Source: Rhodospirillaceae bacterium UBA4479 (lineage in GTDB: Bacteria > Pseudomonadota > Alphaproteobacteria > Rhodospirillales > Casp-alpha2). From it: a stretch of 19,728 nucleotides of DNA. The DNA lies in assembly GCA_002389175.1 (NCBI GenBank), contig DGNZ01000382.1, forward strand, positions 1-19,728, given 5' to 3'. This document shows positions 15,064-19,728 of this stretch, piece after piece. A program made the position numbers and the translations under genes. Under the pieces are notes generated by a model that saw only the letters and a program-made list of their open reading frames with translations, made no database searches and was not told the origin of the DNA. Each line of letters begins with the position of its first letter. Within the stretch, counting starts at the first letter, position 1.

Positions 15064-15536
15064 TGGGAACGCCATCAGACATTCACCTCCGCCCCGCAGA
15101 AATTGATGATGTAGATGTGCTGACGGATGTATCGATCCGCGCCAAGAAATCCAATGGATATGATGATGCGTTTATGGCGGCGTGCCGAGATGAGCTCACG
15201 GTGACGGTCGCGCATCTTTGTCAGGATGAATATTGGGTGGCATGTGAGGGTGATCTGATCATCGGGTGCGCGTCACTTTCTCCCGATAAGGATCAGAGTT
15301 CTGGCAAAGTGCACAGTTTCTTTATCGACCCGGATCATCAGGGCCGGGGTGTGGGCCGGATGTTATGGGCCAAACTGTTAGAACGTGCGCATGCCTATGG
15401 CATGACCGAGGTGCGTTTGGATGTGGACCCCAACGCGGCACCGTTTTATGAAGCGATGGGTTTTAAGGTGGCTGGCGTTGCGCCTTCGGGATCAATCCCT
15501 GGCCGCCGCATTCCGCATATGACTCTCACTCTATAG
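15063..15536 (+). CDS. GNAT family N-acetyltransferase
   Basis: Cytoplasmic acetyl-CoA-dependent acetyltransferase, 157 residues. The acetyl-CoA pyrophosphate loop is QGRGVG (93-98) after FFIDPDH. The C-terminal signature is VRLDVDPNAAPFYEAMGFK. The substrate cannot be told from sequence; small amines or protein N-termini are both possible. The start codon shares one base with the cupin stop (15063), which indicates a two-gene unit. The stop at 15534-15536 is followed by palindromic repeats that separate it from the convergent cysteine-repeat gene. Confidence 0.87.
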   Translation: MGTPSDIHLRPAEIDDVDVLTDVSIRAKKSNGYDDAFMAACRDELTVTVAHLCQDEYWVACEGDLIIGCASLSPDKDQSSGKVHSFFIDPDHQGRGVGRMLWAKLLERAHAYGMTEVRLDVDPNAAPFYEAMGFKVAGVAPSGSIPGRRIPHMTLTL

Positions 15537-15560
15537 CCATAACGTGTTTGGAAAAAAGTG

Positions 15561-15628
15561 TGGGTCCCGGATCAAGTCCGCGATGACACGTTATTATTTA
15601 TTTTCATCCCGGCGAATGCCGGGACCCA
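15561..15628. repeat. Paired palindrome, TGGGTCCCGG class
   Basis: TGGGTCCCGG (15561-15570) and CCGGGACCCA (15619-15628) are perfect inverted ends. Inner blocks ATGACA (15583-15588) and TCATCCCGG (15604-15612) mark two facing units. The element sits between convergent GNAT and cysteine-repeat genes. It shares the GTCAT/ATGAC logic of the GTCATTCCCGC elements but not their sequence. Confidence 0.7.
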
Positions 15629-15665
15629 GAGCATACAAAGACAGAAAGTTTTTTGAACGAAATAA

Positions 15666-15692
15666 GATCCCAGGTCTCTCCCAGGACGACGA
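15666..15692. repeat. Degenerate copy of the CCCGGG palindrome
   Basis: GATCCCAGGTCTCTCCCAGG, then ACGACGA, lines up base for base with 12741-12767, but each CCCGGG has become CCCAGG. The hairpin is largely lost, so this looks like a decayed repeat. It ends nine bases before the end of the cysteine-repeat gene. Confidence 0.5.
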
Positions 15693-15700
15693 TTTTTGTA

Positions 15701-16276
15701 TTACTGAATTTTACACTTTTTGCCGATGCGTCGGTGTGGCGCTGTGCATTCCCAGGCGTTGCCGGAGTATCCAACGTGTGCGTTCGCGGGAACATCAATG
15801 GGTTTGCAAGCGTTGCTTTTGGCCTCGAAGCCACGGTCACATTTCCAGCCATTGCCATAACCCGTATCAGATAGGAAAGCATTCGCGGGCACTGTGATTT
15901 TGTTGCAGCCTTTGTTGTCGGCCATATATCCGCGTTCGCATTCCCAGCCCGAGCCATAGGCCCGACCCGTCAGATATGCATTTTTAGGCACGGTGATCGT
16001 TACGCACTCTTTGCTTCTTTGTTTGAATCCCCGTTCACATTCCCAGCCATCGCCACTTGAGCGCAGAAAAGCGTTTGCAGGAATGGTGACCTTCACACAG
16101 GTTTCTTGCTTGAGATCAAATCCGCGCAGACATCTCCATTTTTTGCCGTAGGTGGAGTTTGTGGCGTAGGAGTTTTCAGGGAACGCGCCTTGGGCAACAG
16201 ACGTGGTCATAGATCCGATAAACAGGGTCGACGCGCATAACGCGACAACCCCGATCGCTGAAGTTTTCAATGTCAT
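15701..16276 (-). CDS. Secreted protein of five W-x-C-x10-C repeats
   Basis: 191-residue exported protein. The signal peptide spans about residues 1-28 (MTLKTSAIGVVALC to SVA). The mature part is five tandem units of 31-33 residues. Each unit has a tryptophan two residues before a cysteine, a C-x10-C pair and the linker (V/I)P-x-NA. Cysteines are at 49/60, 80/91, 113/124, 146/157 and 177/188, always 11 apart. Tryptophans are at 47, 78, 111, 144 and 175. Five intra-unit disulfides are likely, forming an extended rod in the periplasm or outside the cell. I recall similar repeats in marine and environmental proteobacteria without assigned function. No enzyme motif is seen. The ribosome site is weak. 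The small charged protein 62 bases upstream may share the transcript. Confidence 0.8.
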   Translation of the reverse strand: MTLKTSAIGVVALCASTLFIGSMTTSVAQGAFPENSYATNSTYGKKWRCLRGFDLKQETCVKVTIPANAFLRSSGDGWECERGFKQRSKECVTITVPKNAYLTGRAYGSGWECERGYMADNKGCNKITVPANAFLSDTGYGNGWKCDRGFEAKSNACKPIDVPANAHVGYSGNAWECTAPHRRIGKKCKIQ

Positions 16277-16338
16277 GGTTTTCTGGACGCTCCATAAGGG
16301 CGGCTGCCGAAATAGGCATGTAATGGACGTGCCGCCGA

Positions 16339-16557
16339 CTAAGTCTTTTTGCGAGTCGTCTTCTTTTTCTTGGCTTCTTTTTCGATGGCTGCAGCCTCGC
16401 GCTCATTCGCTTCTTTTTCTAAGCGTCGGGCTTTCAGCGTTGCCATGTGATCTTTGCGCTCACGCGCAGCTTTCTCTTTGTCTTCGAGTTCTGTTTCCTT
16501 CTTGCGTTGAAGGGCCGCGAACTTCTCCTCGGCGACAGCTTTGGTTGATTTTGCCAC
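16339..16557 (-). CDS. Small Lys/Glu/Ala-rich helical protein
   Basis: 72-residue protein (GTG start) made almost entirely of Lys, Glu, Ala and Arg, with no cysteine, proline, glycine or tryptophan. This composition predicts one long helix or coiled coil (roughly residues 5-62) ending in a basic tail (KKKKTTRKKT). It carries no signal peptide, so it should be cytoplasmic, and the basic tail could contact nucleic acid. I do not recognise a named family. The start follows a weak purine stretch (GAAAGAAC). It lies upstream of the cysteine-repeat gene on the same strand. Reality as a gene rests on composition and context only. Confidence 0.55.
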   Translation of the reverse strand: MAKSTKAVAEEKFAALQRKKETELEDKEKAARERKDHMATLKARRLEKEANEREAAAIEKEAKKKKTTRKKT

Positions 16558-16720
16558 GATGTTCTTTCATTGCGTCGTCGAGGCGAGCCCGATGGGCGTT
16601 GCCGGCGAGACGTCAATCGGATGAGGGCGGATGCTCAGATCGGCCATCCGATGTGCGCATGATGCGCATCAAACCAATGCAGTATGCACCGGGGATCGTA
16701 TTTTTTCGAGTAGATAGAAT

Positions 16721-16748
16721 TATCCCCCCGGCATAAACCGGGGGGATA
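16721..16748 (-). terminator. Strong hairpin terminator after the cold-shock gene
   Basis: TATCCCCCCGG (16721-16731) pairs perfectly with CCGGGGGGATA (16738-16748) around a six-base loop. The 11-bp GC-rich stem begins eight bases after the csp stop on the minus strand. The following bases (ATTCTATC) are only moderately T-rich. The stem is symmetric, so it could also block transcription entering from the left. Confidence 0.7.
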
Positions 16749-16756
16749 GATCGCAA

Positions 16757-16966
16757 TTAGTCGAGAGCTTGGAGGTTCTCGGCAGAAGCTTTGCCGTCAC
16801 GGCCAGCTTCGAGATCAAAAGAAACTTTTTGACCGTCGCGCAGCGTGCTGAGACCAGCGCGTTCTACAGCAGAAATGTGCACGAATGCATCTTTAGAACC
16901 ATCTTCAGGCTCGATGAAACCATAACCTTTAGTTGCGTTGAACCATTTTACAGTACCGTTTGGCAT
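16757..16966 (-). CDS. Cold-shock domain protein (CspA family)
   Basis: 69-residue single cold-shock domain that binds single-stranded RNA and DNA and melts RNA structure. RNP1 is KGYGFIEP (13-20) and RNP2 is DAFVHIS (26-32). The start GTVKWFNATKGYGFI is canonical. I chose the ATG at 16966, which has AAGGA eight bases upstream, over a 12-residue in-frame extension to 17002. Whether it is cold-induced or constitutive cannot be told, as the family includes both. A long leader and a strong terminator suggest a single-gene transcript. Confidence 0.94.
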   Translation of the reverse strand: MPNGTVKWFNATKGYGFIEPEDGSKDAFVHISAVERAGLSTLRDGQKVSFDLEAGRDGKASAENLQALD

Positions 16967-17003
16967 AACTTGTATCCTTAAGCGTAATGTTGCGAGCCAC
17001 ATG

Positions 17004-17016
17004 CCACACCGTGTGG
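17004..17016. promoter_or_regulatory. 13-bp hyphenated dyad upstream of csp
   Basis: CCACAC and GTGTGG flank a single C, about 40 bases before the csp start codon. The one-base centre is too tight for an RNA loop without opening several pairs, so a protein-binding site is more plausible than a hairpin. No named regulator is recognised. Confidence 0.25.
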
Positions 17017-17214
17017 AATATAGGCCAATGTCACGTCACACTGTCGGAGTTACTAAGCTAAGCGGCGAACCGTAAGAGTTAGGTCACTAAACGAATGTAA
17101 GACGTAGATGAGCGTACAAATAGCAGATTTTACTGATTCGTCAATAATTTTGCTATTTTTCGCCTATTCGTCTCCGGCACCTAAAAGAATATGAAATCAT
17201 AAATAAAACGGGCC

Positions 17215-17281
17215 GTCACCCTCGCGAAGGCGGGGGTCCATTTCAATTTTTGGTGGATCCCCGCCTGCGCGGGGATGACGG
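17215..17281. repeat. Paired REP-like palindrome, GTCATTCCCGC class, copy 3
   Basis: First unit 17215-17239 (GTCACCCTCGCGAAGGCGGG) is diverged. The second (17255-17281, GGATCCCCGCCTGCGCGGGG then ATGACGG) is well preserved and inverted, with outward GTCA ends. It lies 48 bases beyond the stop codon of the dimethylformamidase-like gene. Confidence 0.8.
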
Positions 17282-17328
17282 TAAAAGGTATGTTGAAAGT
17301 GTGAGGCTAAGACGGAGACATTATGAAT

Positions 17329-19446
17329 CTAAGACGAAAACCGTCGCACCACGTTTTCGAGCAATTTGGAAATATTGTTGTCGAAATTATTGCACGGCAA
17401 CGACCCCGAAAATGTGATCGATCCCGTTGAAAACACCTGTCCGCCACCCGGCACATCGAAATAGGTCATGTCGGCACGGACCAGTTCTTCAGGTGTGCCA
17501 ACAGCCCATGTTTTCACATGTGTCAGCCATTCTTCGGGCGGCAGCACAAAGCTTTCGGGGTGGTTTTCAGATTTAGCAACGACGACCGCATTGGGTGGTG
17601 TGCCCAGACGGGGTTCGACGCGGTCGAGCTCGTAGCCCGCAGCGCCACCCCCACAAAGTCCGAAATCACCGATGATCTCGTCTTCGATGCCATCAAACAT
17701 CCAGGCGAATTCAGGCTTTTCTGATGCTGGCATGCGACGATAATAGGTGCCTTCGAAATCACCCTGACAGGTATAACCGATCCCCGTCAGCGCATTTGGC
17801 GGGCGACCATTGCGCCGCCACAGGCCGCTGTATTCACCGGTAAAGCCGCTGTAATACTCGCCAGGCTCAGAGGCCCATGCGCGGAGCCCGCCTTCAGCAC
17901 GACGAACTTCGATCAGGCCGTCTTTTTCGGGATGCAGCGCGACCCGCCAGTAAAACCCGTTGCCGCCCATGTAAATCAGATTGCCGCCATTGTCGCGATA
18001 TCCCTGCACACCGTCCAATGTCTGGAGGGTGTGATATTCGGGGTGGCTGGTGGTCATCACGGTTTTATAGGGTGCCAGAAGTTCAGCCCCCTCATTGTTC
18101 AATTCCCAATCGGTAACAACATCGAACGGGATGTCTTTGGCATGAAGCCACGCCAGAATATGCGTATCGGCTGGAAAATGCCGCAGGCCCGATCCGCACT
18201 TATCATCGGCGAACGGATGATACCCCGGCCGCAAATTCATGATCGGGCGGTGCCACGTCGTGTGCGCAATACCGGACCCATCGGAATGATCGTTATAGGT
18301 CGATAAGCCGTAATCGGGATGATCCACCGGATTGTGGGGGAATGCGCCCCAGTCCGCGGCGCGGTCGCGCCAGTGTTGGCCGAAATCATCGCGCGCCTGA
18401 TTGGCATAAATCACATATGTAAATGTCGAGATCAATAAGCACACATCAGCCGTTTGCTTGCCCTTGGGCGGACAGACAAAGATCGGCAGCAAATCCCAAT
18501 GCTCGCCGGATGTTAGCCGGATCGCGTAGGCGCCGCTGGGTAAATCACCCGGGATGGTGAACGTAAAATCCGTATCCCAGTTGCAGTCAGTGATATCGTC
18601 ATCGTGGAAGTGAATGGCCCCATACTGTGCGGGATCACGGTTCCAGTTGTGTTCGGACGCGTCCCAGTTTGATCCGGTCACGGCGCGCATGGGGCCGTTG
18701 ATCAAATCACCTGTATCGGCCAAGGGGTCATCACCTTCGATCTGAAACGACGTCATGTCTTTGGAAAAATCCCAGGCGGCGACAACTTCATTTTCGATCG
18801 AAATGCGCGGATGTTCGATTTTGCCATTGAAGTGGGTTGCCGGGTCGTTGGGATCGATGGCGGCGATTAAGATATAGGTTCCCGCGCTGCGATCCGTTGG
18901 GACCTGATCCATGGTTCGTTCCACAGCCTGGTCCAGTTTGGCGATGGAATGCCCCACCGTGACAGCGCCGCGGGTTAAATCGATGTCAGCCCAAATATTG
19001 GCCCAGGTATAGGGCGGCAGGGTGGTACCTGTTGCAATCACCGTCGACCCGACTTGGCAAAACACGCCGTCTGGGCCGATCCCCAAAGTGATGACGTCGT
19101 CATGATTATTATAGGTATGGATGGTGATGACGCCCTGCGGCCCCTTATCAGGCGTGGTGGGGAACACGGTGGCGTCGAGGCGAAATGTGTCGGGCAGGTC
19201 TGCGAGCAGCGATGCTTCCATGTGTGAGCCGAGCCGCGTTTCTTGGGTCCGCGACGGATATGTCCCGTCAATCGCAGACGGCACGGGGACCAGGTTCATG
19301 CCGGGCCCGTCGGGGTTCGGGTCGCCGGAAATAACACGAACCAGTTCAGCGCGGTATGGAGCATCAGATGTCGAAGAGACTTTGACGGCGATGGTCTCGC
19401 CGTGTCGGCCTGAGAGTTTATCGGTGTAGCCAATGAGTGGAATCAT
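17329..19446 (-). CDS. N,N-dimethylformamidase large-subunit-like protein
   Basis: 705 residues with the start chosen here, close to the roughly 760 of dimethylformamidase (DMFase) large subunits, which hydrolyse dimethylformamide at a mononuclear iron. Residues about 90-230 look like a LamG/concanavalin-type beta domain (LDATVFPTTPDKGPQG to ILIAAI). The C-terminal half carries the DMFase-type domain, including FTYVIYANQARDDFG, STYNDH, TTSHPEYHT and GGNLIYMGGNGFYWR. Reported iron ligands are two tyrosines and one glutamate. Tyr344, Tyr384 and Glu470 are plausible counterparts by spacing (inference). No signal peptide is seen. No small-subunit gene is adjacent, so substrate and activity are open; other amides are likely. 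ATG 19446 matches the family start (MIPLIGYTD). The ORF extension to 19563 translates a REP element. Confidence 0.8.
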   Translation of the reverse strand: MIPLIGYTDKLSGRHGETIAVKVSSTSDAPYRAELVRVISGDPNPDGPGMNLVPVPSAIDGTYPSRTQETRLGSHMEASLLADLPDTFRLDATVFPTTPDKGPQGVITIHTYNNHDDVITLGIGPDGVFCQVGSTVIATGTTLPPYTWANIWADIDLTRGAVTVGHSIAKLDQAVERTMDQVPTDRSAGTYILIAAIDPNDPATHFNGKIEHPRISIENEVVAAWDFSKDMTSFQIEGDDPLADTGDLINGPMRAVTGSNWDASEHNWNRDPAQYGAIHFHDDDITDCNWDTDFTFTIPGDLPSGAYAIRLTSGEHWDLLPIFVCPPKGKQTADVCLLISTFTYVIYANQARDDFGQHWRDRAADWGAFPHNPVDHPDYGLSTYNDHSDGSGIAHTTWHRPIMNLRPGYHPFADDKCGSGLRHFPADTHILAWLHAKDIPFDVVTDWELNNEGAELLAPYKTVMTTSHPEYHTLQTLDGVQGYRDNGGNLIYMGGNGFYWRVALHPEKDGLIEVRRAEGGLRAWASEPGEYYSGFTGEYSGLWRRNGRPPNALTGIGYTCQGDFEGTYYRRMPASEKPEFAWMFDGIEDEIIGDFGLCGGGAAGYELDRVEPRLGTPPNAVVVAKSENHPESFVLPPEEWLTHVKTWAVGTPEELVRADMTYFDVPGGGQVFSTGSITFSGSLPCNNFDNNISKLLENVVRRFSS

Positions 19447-19515
19447 AGGGGGATGATGGCAGATACTTTTTTTGTTGTCATCCATGCGTCTGTGAATACA
19501 GCGCCACAATTTTAG

Positions 19516-19582
19516 ACCCCCGCCTTCACGGGGGTGACGAATAATTTTATTTCTGGCTGTCATTCCCGCGCAGGCGGGAATC
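19516..19582. repeat. Paired REP-like palindrome, GTCATTCCCGC class, copy 4 (inverted arrangement)
   Basis: Units 19516-19539 (ACCCCCGCC to GGGGGTGACG) and 19559-19582 (GTCATTCCCGCG to GGCGGGAATC) are in the opposite order from the other three copies, so the GTCA ends face inwards. It sits between the divergent dimethylformamidase-like gene and ffs, where it could interfere with either promoter. Confidence 0.8.
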
Positions 19583-19627
19583 TCCGTCGAACAAGATCGG
19601 GATGATACATCTGGGGCGATTCAGGAC

Positions 19628-19656
19628 TTTCAGCGCAGGTCTTCGGTTGTTATATT
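19628..19656 (+). promoter_or_regulatory. Candidate ffs promoter
   Basis: TATATT (19651-19656) fits a -10 box, with TTTCAG (19628-19633) 17 bases upstream as a weak -35. A start about seven bases later, near 19663, agrees with where the SRP RNA should begin. Confidence 0.35.
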
Positions 19657-19662
19657 GCGCGC

Positions 19663-19728
19663 GGAAGGTCGGCCTGGACAGGCTCCTCGCCAACCCGGTC
19701 AGATCCGGAAGGAAGCAGCCGTAACGAG
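19663..19728 (+). ncRNA. ffs: Signal recognition particle RNA, small (4.5S) type, partial at 3' end
   Basis: The RNA core of the signal recognition particle, which binds Ffh and brings ribosomes making membrane proteins to FtsY. The near-invariant SRP signature GGTCAGATCCGGAAGGAAGC (19697-19716), followed by AGCC, includes the GGAA tetraloop and the internal loop bound by the Ffh M domain. The flanks CTCGCCAACCCGGTC and GTAACGAG form the helix-8 arms as in other alphaproteobacteria. The 3' half, which pairs with the start, lies outside the window. The 5' end is estimated, since it cannot be fixed without the pairing partner. Confidence 0.92.

Larger units (their letters stand above)
16967..17328. 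promoter_or_regulatory. csp leader and promoter region plus repeat, no gene
   Basis: 362 bases without a credible gene. On the minus strand a candidate promoter is TTGACG (17144-17139) and TATTTG (17122-17117), 16 bases apart. It would give a leader of roughly 140-150 bases before the csp ATG. Long 5' UTRs are characteristic of cold-induced csp genes. CCACACCGTGTGG (17004-17016) is a hyphenated dyad close to the gene. From 17215 a REP-like pair separates this region from the end of the dimethylformamidase-like gene. Confidence 0.4.

Noticed and set aside
16650..16670. Dyad TGCGCAT-G-ATGCGCA between csp and the small charged gene
   Set aside because: The one-base centre and lack of a start-proximal position give no clear role. 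It could be chance in this short gap.

Overview
The window reads as chromosomal DNA of a moderately GC-rich, Gram-negative alphaproteobacterium, perhaps a Rhodospirillales-like lineage. The pointers are KDO synthesis (kdsB), a cytochrome c / kdsB / pheA neighbourhood familiar from alphaproteobacteria, an alphaproteobacterial type of PheA (ESY in place of ESR), a yejABEF importer, a HisN-type phosphatase and a small 4.5S-type SRP RNA. Most genes are housekeeping or common accessory genes. I see no prophage, transposase, CRISPR array or tRNA.

Layout, left to right. Positions 1-1090 (minus) hold the N-terminal three quarters of gltD, cut by the window edge. Divergent from it is uppP (1435-2238, plus), preceded by a hairpin-rich leader. 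Convergent with uppP is ghrA (2349-3281, minus). A four-gene peptide ABC importer operon follows on the minus strand, transcribed yejA-yejB-yejE-yejF (9155 down to 3446). Next, also minus, are a membrane-anchored cytochrome c (10685-10143) and hisN (10130-9309). Divergent from these is the plus-strand pair kdsB-pheA (10868-12465). nudC (13732-12791, minus) converges on pheA. Then come a plus-strand lipoprotein gene and a cupin/GNAT pair that share a TGATG junction (13948-15536). On the minus strand are a secreted protein of five cysteine repeats, a small charged helical protein, a cold-shock protein and a large protein related to the N,N-dimethylformamidase large subunit (15701-19446). The window ends inside the SRP RNA gene ffs (plus, from about 19663).

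Functionally the genes cover nitrogen assimilation (gltD), cell-envelope lipid and LPS precursors (uppP, kdsB), amino-acid synthesis (pheA, hisN), peptide uptake (yej), respiration (cytochrome c), cofactor and RNA-cap turnover (nudC), cold response or RNA chaperoning (csp) and membrane targeting (ffs).

The most striking non-coding feature is the density of palindromic intergenic repeats. There are two 107-bp elements with long inverted ends in opposite orientation (2239-2345, 12469-12575). Four paired REP-like units of a GTCATTCCCGC type lie at 3369, 12591, 17215 and 19516. A second palindrome class lies at 12740, 15561 and 15666. They occupy nearly every intergenic gap that is not a promoter-proximal leader. 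Other candidates for a second look are the 26-bp tandem operator-like repeat upstream of yejA, the strictly periodic W-x-C-x10-C secreted protein, and the dimethylformamidase-like large subunit that has no small subunit beside it. I did not find a clearly novel multi-gene system.
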